A stretch of 64,000 bases of DNA from NCBI RefSeq assembly GCF_900232865.1, contig NZ_OCTS01000001.1:62001-126000 (forward strand), given 5' to 3'. Each line of letters starts with the position of its first letter. Position 1 is the stretch's first letter. The stretch is from Corynebacterium dentalis. GTDB lineage: Bacteria; Actinomycetota; Actinomycetes; Mycobacteriales; Mycobacteriaceae. Made by a program: the position numbers and the translations under genes. Below are positions 45,412 through 54,251 of the stretch, in pieces. A model generated the notes under the pieces. The model was not told where the DNA came from and did not search any database. It was given only the letters and a program-made list of their open reading frames with translations.

Positions 45412-46305
45412 ATGAAGCGTTTTGCCCTCACCACCTCGACCCTCCTCTCAGCAGCTTTGCTAGCCGCCTGTTCGGCGTCGAAAAACGAGGAACCAGAGCC
45501 AGCAAGCGCTCCCGCAACCAGCACGCAGACTGCAACTCCAGAACAACCTCTGCACTATGTGGCGCTCGGCGATTCCTATGCAGCGATGGGATCGGAAAGC
45601 GCGCCCACTACGGGGCCTGGGCCGTGCGTGCGCTCGGCGGACAATTACCCGTCGGTGGTACTGGAGGATCCCAATATTGAGGGCGTGGATGCGTCGTGCT
45701 CGGGCGCGCAATCACGGCACATCATCCACGATTGGGCCAATGGCACGAACATCCCCGCCCAGGCCAATAGCCTGCGCCCGGACACTGACCTGGTCTCCCT
45801 GTCCATCGGCGGCAACGATACCAATTTCGGTGCGATCTCCCGCTGCCTCTACGGCAAACTTTCGGAGGATGCCGGCCCCAGTTGCGAGAGTGAACTCGGC
45901 GCCGTGACAGATCGCGAGTTACAATCCCTACCCGTCAAGCTGGACGCCGTCTACGAGGAAATCGCCCGCCGCTCACCCGATGCACGCATCATCGCCACGG
46001 GTTATTTCACGATGCTGGAACCGGACGTCCAATGCTCGGAATCGGGTGCGATCAGCCATGCGGATAGTGTGTGGTCGATTGATGTGACGCACCGTATTAA
46101 TGAGATTGTTTCAGACGCCGCTTCTCGCCACAACGCTCAATACGTTCTGCCAGCTGATGCCGATCAGCACACCGCATGCGTGAGTCCCGACCAGCGCTGG
46201 GTGAATATCCTCGGCGACCAAACGGATTCCTACCCGATGCACCCCACTGCGGCCGGGCAGAAGGCGATGGGCACCGCGGTGCTGGCGGCCGTGCACCAGG
46301 GCTAG
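45412..46305 (+). CDS. SGNH/GDSL hydrolase lipoprotein
   Basis: A 297-residue secreted esterase or lipase. The signal peptide ends LSAALLAACS, a lipobox with Cys near residue 20. The mature part has the SGNH blocks GDSYAAMG (nucleophile serine), SIGGNDTNF (oxyanion Gly-Asn), and the C-terminal MHPTAAGQ with the catalytic His. Even-spaced cysteines suggest disulfides. It is paralogous to the next gene, which shares the same block order and many identical stretches (DQHTAC, DAASRH, TGY). The substrate is unknown; lipid or cell-wall esters are plausible. Confidence 0.9.
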   Translation: MKRFALTTSTLLSAALLAACSASKNEEPEPASAPATSTQTATPEQPLHYVALGDSYAAMGSESAPTTGPGPCVRSADNYPSVVLEDPNIEGVDASCSGAQSRHIIHDWANGTNIPAQANSLRPDTDLVSLSIGGNDTNFGAISRCLYGKLSEDAGPSCESELGAVTDRELQSLPVKLDAVYEEIARRSPDARIIATGYFTMLEPDVQCSESGAISHADSVWSIDVTHRINEIVSDAASRHNAQYVLPADADQHTACVSPDQRWVNILGDQTDSYPMHPTAAGQKAMGTAVLAAVHQG

Positions 46306-46376
46306 CCGCGGGGAGAATCGCGCGGGTTTGCGCATTTATCTAGGCCGATAGTTTCCCTACCCGTCGTATCAGCGTT

Positions 46377-47372
46377 ATGAAACACAACACGCTCGCCACT
46401 GCCACCCTGCTGCTCGCCGCCATGTTCAGCGTCGGTCAGGCCGCCGCTCAAACGTCGATGGGTTCCCTCGACATCTTCGGCTCCTTGGGATCCAGCCTTC
46501 CTGGCTCCTCCGCGCCGAACGAGAATGCAGTCGACTACGTAGCACTCGGTGATTCCTACGCCGCCTACGGTTCGGTCACGGCTCCAACTACTGGCCCTGA
46601 GCCGTGTCGTCGGGCAAATGACAACTACCCATCTGGCGTGCTCAGCCAACCGAACATCCAAGGAACGGACGCATCGTGCGGCGGCGCGGTCACGGACAAC
46701 GTGCTGCGCCCGTGGGATCGTGGCGGCGGCCTGGTGATTCCGGCGCAGGCGGATAGCTTGAACGCGGGCACGGATCTGGTCACGCTGTCCATCGGTGGCA
46801 ACGACATCAACTTCAGCGCCATCGCCAGCTGCTTCTTCGAGGTCGCCCAGGATCCAAACGCCACACCGTGCAAGGGCCGCCTGGAGGATGACATCAACCA
46901 GCGGTACGCGGCGCTGCCCGCCAAGCTGGACGCGGTGCACTCGGAGATCGACCGCCGCTCCCCCAACGCACAGGTCATCGTGACGGGCTACTACACCCTG
47001 GTCACGGATTCGGGTGCGTGTTCTGAGGCAGGCGCGATGTCGTTGACGGATAGGGCGTGGATTGTCGATCTCACCGATCGTTTGAACGTTCTTATGTCCG
47101 ACGCCGCTTCTCGCCACGGCGCGAAATTCGTCCTGCCAGCAAATGCTGATCAGCACACCGCGTGCGCTGATCCCGCCCAGCGCTGGGTCGATGGATCCGG
47201 ACGCCTCACCAATTCCCACTCGATGCACCCGACTGCGCTGGGCCAGAAGGTCATGGCCGATGCGGTGGTTGGGGATATTTGTGCAAGTGTCGGATCCGAG
47301 GCTGCCGAAAATCCACGCAGCAAAAAGCGAGCCCTCCCAATCACTCAATGTGACGGGAGGGCCCGCTTTTAG
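46377..47372 (+). CDS. Secreted SGNH/GDSL hydrolase, tandem paralogue
   Basis: A 331-residue secreted esterase. The signal peptide ends GQAAAQTS and shows no lipobox, so this copy is probably released whereas its upstream paralogue is membrane-anchored. Catalytic blocks are GDSYAAYG, SIGGNDINF and MHPTALGQ. The last 18 codons (RSKKRALPITQCDG and on) lie inside the terminator hairpin at 47323-47370, so the natural C-terminus is formed by terminator sequence. It is followed directly by tRNA-Glu on the other strand. Confidence 0.88.
   Translation: MKHNTLATATLLLAAMFSVGQAAAQTSMGSLDIFGSLGSSLPGSSAPNENAVDYVALGDSYAAYGSVTAPTTGPEPCRRANDNYPSGVLSQPNIQGTDASCGGAVTDNVLRPWDRGGGLVIPAQADSLNAGTDLVTLSIGGNDINFSAIASCFFEVAQDPNATPCKGRLEDDINQRYAALPAKLDAVHSEIDRRSPNAQVIVTGYYTLVTDSGACSEAGAMSLTDRAWIVDLTDRLNVLMSDAASRHGAKFVLPANADQHTACADPAQRWVDGSGRLTNSHSMHPTALGQKVMADAVVGDICASVGSEAAENPRSKKRALPITQCDGRARF
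47323..47370. terminator. Bidirectional terminator between SGNH gene and tRNA-Glu
   Basis: AAAAGCGAGCCCTCCC (47323-47338) pairs with GGGAGGGCCCGCTTTT (47355-47370) with one A/C mismatch and a 16-nt loop. T-runs lie on both 3' sides. It can stop the plus-strand esterase mRNA and the minus-strand tRNA transcript. The hairpin overlaps the esterase stop codon region. Confidence 0.9.
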
Positions 47373-47375
47373 TTG

Positions 47376-47448
47376 TACCCCGTACGGGATTTGAACCCGT
47401 GTTACCGGCGTGAGAGGCCAGCGTCCTAGGCCGCTAGACGAACGGGGC
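47376..47448 (-). tRNA. tRNA-Glu (anticodon CTC), copy 2
   Basis: The 73-nt sequence is identical to the copy at 26132-26204, with anticodon loop CTCTCAC. The downstream bases are CAAC rather than CCAAC, so this copy does not encode a CCA end. It begins 1 nt after tRNA-Gln on the same strand, so the two must be cut from one precursor. Confidence 0.97.
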
Positions 47449-47449
47449 G

Positions 47450-47521
47450 CTGGCCTACCAGGACTCGAACCTAGAACGACGGTACCAGAAACCGCTGTGT
47501 TGCCAATTACACCATAGGCCA
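47450..47521 (-). tRNA. tRNA-Gln (anticodon CTG)
   Basis: A 72-nt cloverleaf beginning TGGCCTATGG and ending TAGGCCAG. It has a T1-A72 pair and G73 discriminator, both expected for tRNA-Gln. The anticodon loop is TTCTGGT with anticodon CTG. The acceptor stem is fully paired. CCA is not encoded. It lies upstream of and nearly touching tRNA-Glu. Confidence 0.96.
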
Positions 47522-47696
47522 TTGTTCGCTTGTTCAAGGTTCATTTGGCGGTGAACCTCGCTCGCAACGGAATGTAATATAACCAGATGCCCTGTTCACA
47601 AGCAAATCGCCTGCTCAGGGCACCTTTCCGCGGCCATCACGGAGCGAGGGCGAATCACAGCTGTGTAACTAGCTGAGACTCTCCCCGACACCCCCA

Positions 47697-49187
47697 TTAC
47701 TCCGCAGCAGCGTAAGGCGTCTGCGCCAGGGCAGAACGCAGGCGTGCCAGCGTGGACTCCTTACCCAGCAACTCCATGGACTCGAACAGCGGAGGCGACA
47801 CAGCAGCGCCGGAGACAGCCACGCGCAGCGCTCCATACGCTTTACGAGGCTTCAGTTCCATCTGCTCAATCAGTCGACCCTGCAGGGCGGTCTCAAGTGC
47901 CGAGGCAGTGAACGAGTTGGCGTCGATCCCTTCGACCTCCTCGATGGAAACGTTGAGCACCTCCACCGCGTCTTCCTTGAGGTTCTTCTTGGCGGACTTT
48001 TCGTCCAGCACCAGGTCTTCATCTGCGGTGATCAGGAACTTCAGCAGGCCGTCGGCGTCCGCGAGCACCTTGATGCGCGTCTGCACCAGCTCAGCAGCGA
48101 ACGCGAACTTGTCCGCCGGGTAGTCCACTGGGAAACCCTTGTACTCCTCTAGGTAGCTGCGCAGTCGCTCAGTGAAGTCGGACAGCTCCAGCAGGCGAAT
48201 GTGGTCGGCGTTGATGGCCTCCAGCTTCTTCTGGTCGAAGCGCGCCGGATTCGGCTTCACGTCCGCCACGTCGAAGTTGGCGATCAGCTGATCCATGCCG
48301 AAGATGTCCTCATCCGCGCTCAAGGACCATCCCAGCAACGAGAGGTAGTTCAGCATGCCCTCGGGGATGATGCCGTTCTCGCGGTGCAGGAACAGGTCAG
48401 ACTGCGGATCTCGCTTGGAGAGCTTCTTGTTGCCCTCGCCCATCACGAACGGCAGGTGGCCGAAGGTGGGAACCTGCTTGGCCACACCGATGCGCTCCAA
48501 AGCCTCATACAACGCGATCTGGCGCGGAGTGGACGGCAGCAGGTCCTCGCCGCGCAGCACGTGAGTGATCTCCATCAGCGCGTCATCTACCGGATTGACC
48601 AGCGTGTATAGCGGCTGCCCGTTGGAGCGCGCCACCACGAAGTCCGGAATGGTCTTGCCGTCCACGGTCATCTCGCCGCGCACCAGGTCGGTCCACTCGT
48701 AGATGCGGTCGTCCGGCATCCGCAGGCGCCACACAGGCTCGCGGCCCTCGGCCTTGAACGCTTCGATCTGCTCGTCGGTCAGGTCGCGGTCGTAGTTGTC
48801 ATAGCCCAGCTTTGGGTCGCGACCGGCGGCCTTGTGGCGCTCTTCCACCTCAGCGGCGGTGGAGTATGCCGGGTAGACCTCGCCGGCCTCCTTCAGCGTG
48901 GCCAGCACGTCCGCGTAGATGTCCATGCGCTGAGACTGACGGTATGGCTCGTGTGGTCCCCCGACTTCCACTCCTTCGTCCCAGCCGAGTCCGAGCCAGT
49001 TCAGCGCGTCGATGATCGCCTGGTAGGACTCCTCAGAATCACGCTTGGCGTCCGTGTCCTCGATGCGGAACACGAGTTTGCCGTCATTGTGGCGCGCGTG
49101 CGCCCAGTTAAACAGTGCGGTGCGCACCAGGCCCACGTGCGGCGTTCCGGTGGGCGAAGGGCAGAATCGTACGCGAATTTCACTCAT
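47697..49187 (-). CDS. gltX: Glutamyl-tRNA synthetase
   Basis: Charges tRNA-Glu, and in bacteria without GlnRS also tRNA-Gln. The 496-residue class I synthetase opens [29 protein letters not shown], a HIGH-type motif, and has the KMSKS-type [11 protein letters not shown] near residue 240. The open frame runs 39 codons further upstream, but the ATG at 49187 is preceded by a -10-like TAAACT only 8 nt away, so the mRNA is probably leaderless. Its proximity to tRNA-Glu and tRNA-Gln is conserved in actinobacteria. Confidence 0.98.
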   Translation of the reverse strand: MSEIRVRFCPSPTGTPHVGLVRTALFNWAHARHNDGKLVFRIEDTDAKRDSEESYQAIIDALNWLGLGWDEGVEVGGPHEPYRQSQRMDIYADVLATLKEAGEVYPAYSTAAEVEERHKAAGRDPKLGYDNYDRDLTDEQIEAFKAEGREPVWRLRMPDDRIYEWTDLVRGEMTVDGKTIPDFVVARSNGQPLYTLVNPVDDALMEITHVLRGEDLLPSTPRQIALYEALERIGVAKQVPTFGHLPFVMGEGNKKLSKRDPQSDLFLHRENGIIPEGMLNYLSLLGWSLSADEDIFGMDQLIANFDVADVKPNPARFDQKKLEAINADHIRLLELSDFTERLRSYLEEYKGFPVDYPADKFAFAAELVQTRIKVLADADGLLKFLITADEDLVLDEKSAKKNLKEDAVEVLNVSIEEVEGIDANSFTASALETALQGRLIEQMELKPRKAYGALRVAVSGAAVSPPLFESMELLGKESTLARLRSALAQTPYAAAE

Positions 49188-49239
49188 AACGCCCCAGTTT
49201 AGCGGCTGTTTTTTATTCGACGCCAAACTCTCCCCGTTG

Positions 49240-50220
49240 TTACTCAGCCGGACCCTGCAAAGCCTTGTTCTGCCGGGCGAGGAAGTTCCAAGTCTCATTG
49301 GCAATATCTGGCGAGAAGAACCAGTTGTGATCCTGTCCGTTGATACGCCAGTGCACGGCCTCGTCCTGACATCCTGGGAAGCCGAACTGAGTGACTACCC
49401 CGCCCCGCAGGTTTTGCACCACAGGCTGGGGTGCGCAGCCATTGGCTTGAGCGCGATTGTGGATGAGGTCCATCACGGGAAGGTATGGGGCTTCGTGGAG
49501 AGCACCACCGTTGTAGTGGGTGAGCTTGTCGTCGGCACCATGAACCAAGAAGGTTGGCACGCTACCTAGCGCGCAACCCTCGTTGACGGGGTTGTAATAC
49601 GCGCCGGAGACTCCCACCACACCCGCCATGAGATCTGGGGCCTGGCACGCGAGGTTGGCCGCGAACCCGCCGCCGTTGGACATGCCGGCCGCGTAAATGC
49701 GGTTCATGTCCACGTTGAAGTGGTGCTGCAGCTCGGCGACGATTTGTCGGACAAATGCCACGTCTCCCCCGCGGAGTGTGCGTGCATAGGGTGCGCCCTC
49801 CCAAGCATTTTCCCGCCCGCGCGGGTAGACCACGATGGCTTCCTGTGCGGCACCGGTGTTCGCGAAGCGAGAGTAGTTGCGGTAGTTCTCCGGGGAATCG
49901 TGCCAACCGCCGAAGCCGAAGAGAACCGGGATGGGATGGTTCGGGTCATAGTTGGAGGTCACGCTGATGATCGCGCTGCGGATCTCCTGGTTAGGGCGGA
50001 AAAATTCCACGTTGGTGGGATTACCGGGAAGGCCGGGCGCTAATGCTGCCAAAGAGCGGGGCGGTGGCGGCGGAGCGTCTTGAGCCGACGCCGCAGGGCT
50101 GGCCGCAAGCCCAAGTAGCAGAGCCAACAATAGGCCGAGGACGTAGCGGAATCGGACGGCGTGTGCGCGCGTCACAGCTCTAACATAAGTCACAGGAGCC
50201 ACACAGGCAACTTTAATCAC
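49240..50220 (-). CDS. Secreted PHB-depolymerase/feruloyl-esterase-like hydrolase
   Basis: A 326-residue alpha/beta hydrolase with a signal peptide (the hydrophobic core [21 protein letters not shown] lies near residues 26-46, followed by a proline run). The nucleophile elbow is GMSNGGG near residue 170, and [10 protein letters not shown] and the late QDHNWFF carry the other triad residues. The family includes LpqC-like poly(3-hydroxybutyrate) depolymerase and feruloyl esterases. The substrate is unknown, probably an extracellular ester. The first 20 residues are uncertain, since more than one start is possible. Confidence 0.87.
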   Translation of the reverse strand: MIKVACVAPVTYVRAVTRAHAVRFRYVLGLLLALLLGLAASPAASAQDAPPPPPRSLAALAPGLPGNPTNVEFFRPNQEIRSAIISVTSNYDPNHPIPVLFGFGGWHDSPENYRNYSRFANTGAAQEAIVVYPRGRENAWEGAPYARTLRGGDVAFVRQIVAELQHHFNVDMNRIYAAGMSNGGGFAANLACQAPDLMAGVVGVSGAYYNPVNEGCALGSVPTFLVHGADDKLTHYNGGALHEAPYLPVMDLIHNRAQANGCAPQPVVQNLRGGVVTQFGFPGCQDEAVHWRINGQDHNWFFSPDIANETWNFLARQNKALQGPAE

Positions 50221-50262
50221 AATAGCTGCTGCGCGAGGGATGTATTTCCGACTCGGCGCGTC

Positions 50263-50994
50263 TCAACTCGGCAACCACTCCCCGACGATCTCCCCTGCAT
50301 AGCCCGCATCGCGCAACCTGCGCATCCATTCACCCAATGGCAGCTCACCCGTCCCCGGAGCCCCACGCCCAGGCGAATCCGCCACCTGCACATGCTCCGG
50401 GCGGACCGAATCCACAATCTCGTCGACGCCCGAGACACCCGTATTCACCGCCAAGTGATACACATCCAGCAGCAGCCCGCCGCCCACTTGGGCAATCACA
50501 CACTCTGCGTCCACCACCGTCTGCACGGGGTAGTTCTCCATGCCGGAGAGCGGCTCCACCATCGCCACGCCCCCAAACCGCCGCTCCAGCTGACTCTGCA
50601 CTTGACCAAACCGCGCCACCTGCGCCGCGCTCGCCTCGCGCCCATCCGCTCCCAGCAGAACGTTAAACCTCCGCACCCCCGTGCGCTGATGAAGGTAGTC
50701 CAGCGCATCAATATGCCCCACCGGCATATCCCGCTGGTGCAAAATCCCCCGCTCCCCACCAGCCATGTCCCCCGCCCAGGCGTTGAGCGCCACCAACTGC
50801 TGCCCTCGCTTCTCCAAGCCAGCCACTAACTCATCCATCTCTTCTGCAGCCGGTTCGGGCGTACCGAACGGCCACCACAGCTCTACCCGCGCGTATCCCT
50901 CATCTGCAGCCGCATCCAGCTTCTCCATGATCAGCAGATCCTCGCGCCCAATAGAGCAGTTCTTCGCCGTCAGCCACTGGCCCATACTTCCCAT
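50263..50994 (-). CDS. hyi: Hydroxypyruvate isomerase family TIM-barrel protein
   Basis: A 243-residue sugar-phosphate-isomerase-like barrel. Motifs fitting hydroxypyruvate isomerase are EGYARVELWWPF near residue 35, the metal-binding Glu in VEPLSG near 140, DVYHLAV near 185 and HVQVADSPGRGAPGTGEL near 215. Hydroxypyruvate isomerase interconverts hydroxypyruvate and tartronate semialdehyde. I chose the ATG at 50994: a -10-like TAGACT (minus strand of 51002-51007) lies 7 nt upstream, giving a leaderless mRNA. The longer frame from 51030 would leave no room for a promoter. The divergent SDR could supply a paired reductase. Confidence 0.85.
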   Translation of the reverse strand: MGSMGQWLTAKNCSIGREDLLIMEKLDAAADEGYARVELWWPFGTPEPAAEEMDELVAGLEKRGQQLVALNAWAGDMAGGERGILHQRDMPVGHIDALDYLHQRTGVRRFNVLLGADGREASAAQVARFGQVQSQLERRFGGVAMVEPLSGMENYPVQTVVDAECVIAQVGGGLLLDVYHLAVNTGVSGVDEIVDSVRPEHVQVADSPGRGAPGTGELPLGEWMRRLRDAGYAGEIVGEWLPS

Positions 50995-51036
50995 GCCGCC
51001 CAGTCTAGAGATCCCCAGAGACAGCCTCATGCAACA

Positions 51037-51771
51037 ATGAGCACCATGAACAGCGAATACCCAGTAGCAATCATCACCGGCGCCGGCGGCGGATTAGGGC
51101 GAACCTTCGCCCTAGCTCTCGCCGAGGCCGGATGGGTCATCGCGGCGCTGGGAAGAACGCAGGCCACGGTGGAGGAAACCGTATCGGTCTGTGGTGGCGT
51201 CGGAAATAAACATCATCTCGCCCTGACCTGCGATGTCACGGACCCGGAAGCCGTGGCCACTGCATTCGAAACCATCACCACGCGTCTCGGCCGCCTAGAT
51301 CTGCTGGTCAACAACGCGGGCATCCCCGGCCCCACCGGACAGCTAGACACAATCGACCCAGCCCACGCTCAGGCCACAATCAACACCAATTTCCTGGGCG
51401 CGCTCTGGTGCACGCAGTACGCCTTCGCTTGGATGAAGGACAACGGCGGCGGCCGCATCATCAACAACGGCTCCATCGCCTCCCACTCCCCTCGCCCGGG
51501 TGCCGCCGCCTACGCAGCCTCCAAGGCGGCCGTGTCCAGCCTCACCGTCTCCACCACGCTAGATGGCCGCGATCACGGAATTACCGCCACCGAACTAGAC
51601 ATTGGCAACGCTCGCACGGAGTTGCTGGGATCGTTTACCGGCAGCGAGCCTATGTTCGACGCCAACCACGCCGCCCGCCTACTCGTGGCCGTGGCCCAGC
51701 TTCCCGCCAATGTTTCGGTGGACCACGTGACGGTAACGGCCGCTGGCATGCCATATCTGGGGCGCGGTTAA
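51037..51771 (+). CDS. Short-chain dehydrogenase/reductase
   Basis: A 244-residue classical SDR. The cofactor loop is TGAGGGLGRTFAL near residue 15, NNAGIPGPTGQ follows near 93, the catalytic serine is in NGSIASHSP, and the active site is YAASKAA near 160. The Thr/Ala pattern after beta-2 (ALGRTQAT) suggests NADP preference but does not settle it. It starts about 40 nt from the divergent isomerase and may share its regulation. The natural substrate is unknown. Confidence 0.9.
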   Translation: MSTMNSEYPVAIITGAGGGLGRTFALALAEAGWVIAALGRTQATVEETVSVCGGVGNKHHLALTCDVTDPEAVATAFETITTRLGRLDLLVNNAGIPGPTGQLDTIDPAHAQATINTNFLGALWCTQYAFAWMKDNGGGRIINNGSIASHSPRPGAAAYAASKAAVSSLTVSTTLDGRDHGITATELDIGNARTELLGSFTGSEPMFDANHAARLLVAVAQLPANVSVDHVTVTAAGMPYLGRG

Positions 51772-51895
51772 CCGGGATATACCCCCTCCATCTTGCAGAA
51801 ACTCAACTCTTAAGACCCGGAACATCTAATCTGTCTCAGCGACGAAAAACGGGAAGTCTAGCAAGAGATCTGGCGCACTGTCGGCTATTTGGCTG

Positions 51896-52201
51896 GTGAT
51901 CAAAGTCATCATCGTGTCCATCGTGCTGGTGCTGGGCTTTCTTTCCATCGTGCGCTATGAGGACTGGATACCGTTTAACCACAACGCGCAGACTGGCGAT
52001 TGCATCTCGCAGGAATCCACCAATACGGACAACAAGCAGAAACCGCAGTCGCTGAACTGCGAGGATCCCGCAGCCGCTTACGAGATGTTGAGCGTAGGCA
52101 AATCCGATGATTTCACGTGCCGTAGCGTGCCCGAAGCCACCCTCGAGCTGCAGTGGAAGCGCGGTATGGGCACAACCACCTACTGCCTCACGCAAAAGTA
52201 A
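51896..52201 (+). CDS. LppU/SCO3897-like small membrane-anchored protein
   Basis: A protein of about 101 residues with an N-terminal hydrophobic anchor (IKVIIVSIVLVLGFLSIV) and an extracytoplasmic part with four cysteines, GDCISQE, LNCEDPAAAYEML, FTCRSV and YCLTQ. This pattern matches the LppU/SCO3897 family of actinobacterial envelope proteins of unknown function. The frame stays open upstream to a TAA at 51827 through a lysine-rich segment (TKNGKSSKR) that looks like a normal membrane-protein head, but no ATG, GTG or TTG lies there. The GTG at 51896 is therefore provisional. Confidence 0.7.
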   Translation: MIKVIIVSIVLVLGFLSIVRYEDWIPFNHNAQTGDCISQESTNTDNKQKPQSLNCEDPAAAYEMLSVGKSDDFTCRSVPEATLELQWKRGMGTTTYCLTQK

Positions 52202-52232
52202 CGTTTTCTTAGACGTTCGCTAGGCTGTGTTC

Positions 52233-53417
52233 ATGACTCAGCCCAGCCCACACTCCCCATCGCGGCCGTCAACAGCACCTGATTTTCTGCTGTCGCGGCC
52301 CACGGGGAGTTTGCGTACGCAAGGTGTAAAGGAGCTGTTTAGCAGCGCGTATGATGCTTCCACGCACATCCGCAACCTCATGGCGAGCGCTGCGAACTCC
52401 GCTGCGGACGAAGTCATCGTCGGCTGCGTTCCCTTTGCTCTCAGCGATCCCGCAGCTCTGGTTATTCCTGAGAAAACGTGGTGGTCAGAAGGGCCGCTGG
52501 AACCACCTGCGTTCTTCCGTGGCCACGATATCTCTGACCGGATCAACGTCTCCGAGGTCATCACCTCCGCCACGGCAGAAGAACACGCCGAAGTAGTCAA
52601 CGCCGCCACGCACACTATCCTGACCACCCAGTTGGAAAAGGTGGTGCTGGCCCGCTTCGCCGACGTTCATTTCGCCCATCCCATCGATCCCCTGCTGGTC
52701 TCCGCGCGGATGATCGATCTCTCCGCCAACTTGGACGGCTATGGCATGCAGTTGCCGGAGGAGCTGGGCGGCTCGTTCTTCACGGGCTCCAGTCCGGAGA
52801 TGCTTATCAAGCGCCACGGCGCGGAGTTCTCCGCGTTTCCCCTGGCCGGGTCCCTGCCCCGCTCCGGCAATCGCGTGGTGGATGAAGCAGCCGCCGATGC
52901 CCTTTTGAATTCGGAGAAGGACCTCTACGAGCACCACTTGGTCGTCCAGCACTACCGCCGCGTCCTCGAGCCACTCAGCCGTGAGTTGGAGATCCCCGAA
53001 ACCCCGGAGATCCACCTGACCAAGGAAATGATCCACCTCGGCACGCCGATCGAAGGCGTGCTGAAGGATCTGGATTACTCCGCGCTGGACCTCGCCCTGC
53101 TGCTCCACCCCACCCCGGCGGTCGGCGGGACGCCCACGGAGGCGGCAATGGGCGTGATCTCCGCCGCGGAGCCCGAAAGCCGCGGGATGTACGCGGGCTT
53201 CGTGGGCTGGTGTTCTGCCAACGGCGACGGCGAGTACATGGTCGCCATTCGTAGCGCAGACATCGCCGCCGATGGGCGCACCGCCCGCACGTGGGCTGGC
53301 GGTGGCATCGTGGGGTCTTCTGATCCCGATGCCGAGGCAGAAGAAACCGCCGCAAAAATGCGAACAGCCCTACGGGCGTTGAACGTTCCCATAGAGCTGT
53401 TGAGCGGGTTGAGCTAG
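52233..53417 (+). CDS. Isochorismate synthase (MenF/EntC family)
   Basis: A chorismate-utilising enzyme of about 394 residues. The ADCS-type domain contains FSAFPLAGSLPRSGN near residue 210, HLTKEMIHLGTPIEGVL near 270, and HPTPAVGGTPTEAAM near 298, with the Mg-binding glutamates in GMYAGFVGW and the final GGGIVGSSDPDAEAEET. Product isochorismate feeds menaquinone or a siderophore; no such genes are adjacent, so which pathway is unresolved. A -10-like TAGGCT ends 7 nt before the ATG at 52233, making it leaderless; a GTG two codons earlier is less likely. Confidence 0.92.
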   Translation: MTQPSPHSPSRPSTAPDFLLSRPTGSLRTQGVKELFSSAYDASTHIRNLMASAANSAADEVIVGCVPFALSDPAALVIPEKTWWSEGPLEPPAFFRGHDISDRINVSEVITSATAEEHAEVVNAATHTILTTQLEKVVLARFADVHFAHPIDPLLVSARMIDLSANLDGYGMQLPEELGGSFFTGSSPEMLIKRHGAEFSAFPLAGSLPRSGNRVVDEAAADALLNSEKDLYEHHLVVQHYRRVLEPLSRELEIPETPEIHLTKEMIHLGTPIEGVLKDLDYSALDLALLLHPTPAVGGTPTEAAMGVISAAEPESRGMYAGFVGWCSANGDGEYMVAIRSADIAADGRTARTWAGGGIVGSSDPDAEAEETAAKMRTALRALNVPIELLSGLS

Positions 53418-54220
53418 TAGCGCTCCACCGGATTGGCCAGAGTTCCCAATCCTGGAATCTCCACGGCGATGCGATCGCCTGGGGTCATCTCTGCGGTACC
53501 AGCTGGAGAACCGGTGCAGATGACATCGCCCGGCAGGAGGGTGAATGCAGAGGAAATCCACTCCACGATCTCCGGGATGGACTTAATCATCTGGTTGGAG
53601 TTGGAATCCTGCTTGGTCTCGGTCTCGCCGTCGTGAGTCAGGTGCGCCTTGATGGACAGGTTATCGATCTCCATCTCGCCCACGTTGGTCTCGATCCACG
53701 GGCCCAGTGGGCAGAAGGAATCGAGGCCCTTAGCGCGCGCCCACTGGCCGTCGGCGAACTGCAGGTCGCGGGAGGAGACATCGTTGACGATGGTGAATCC
53801 CAGCACCACGTCCTTCCAGTTCTCTGCCTTGACGTCCTTGCATGGACGACCAATCACAATGGCCAGCTCGCCCTCGAACTCCACGCGCGTAGCCCACTCG
53901 GGGATGCGAATGGGAGCCTCGGGGCCCACCACGGCTGTGGGTGGCTTGAGGAAGATTGTGGGAGGCAGGTGTTCCGCGCCCTGCTTGAAGACCTCGGCAA
54001 CATGGTCCGCGTAGTTGCGCCCCACGGCAACTACCTTGGAGGGAAGAATTGGCGCCAGCAGGCGGACTTCCTCAATGGGCCATTCCTTGCCTGTGAACTC
54101 AGGCTGCCCAAAAGGGTGCCCGGCAATTTGGCGGCAGGTGGCACCGGTTCCATCCGGCTGTCCCCCTTCGAGGACCGCAAATGTCATTCCTTCTGGGTGA
54201 GCTATTCGAGCAATGCGCAT
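53414..54220 (-). CDS. Fumarylacetoacetate hydrolase family protein
   Basis: A 268-residue metal-dependent hydrolase or decarboxylase of the FAH family. The metal and active-site region is VEFEGELAIVIGRPCKDV near residue 125, followed by GFTIVNDVSSRDLQ and, at the end, LLPGDVICTGSPAG. Members act as acylpyruvases, oxaloacetate decarboxylases or ring-cleavage-product hydrolases. The exact substrate cannot be read from the sequence. Its stop overlaps the convergent isochorismate synthase stop. It is commonly found near gltX in corynebacteria and mycobacteria (compare Rv2993c). Confidence 0.92.
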   Translation of the reverse strand: MRIARIAHPEGMTFAVLEGGQPDGTGATCRQIAGHPFGQPEFTGKEWPIEEVRLLAPILPSKVVAVGRNYADHVAEVFKQGAEHLPPTIFLKPPTAVVGPEAPIRIPEWATRVEFEGELAIVIGRPCKDVKAENWKDVVLGFTIVNDVSSRDLQFADGQWARAKGLDSFCPLGPWIETNVGEMEIDNLSIKAHLTHDGETETKQDSNSNQMIKSIPEIVEWISSAFTLLPGDVICTGSPAGTAEMTPGDRIAVEIPGLGTLANPVERY

Positions 54221-54251
54221 GGATCGTAATCTTAGCGCACGCTTGTCTTAC

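Noticed and set aside
26132-47448. Prophage or integrative element between the tRNA-Glu genes
   Set aside because: No integrase, transposase, phage structural or conjugation gene was found, so only a tRNA-bracketed variable block is claimed.
46302-47537. 411-codon minus-strand frame opposite the second esterase
   Set aside because: It runs through both tRNA genes and is antisense to a clear SGNH hydrolase.
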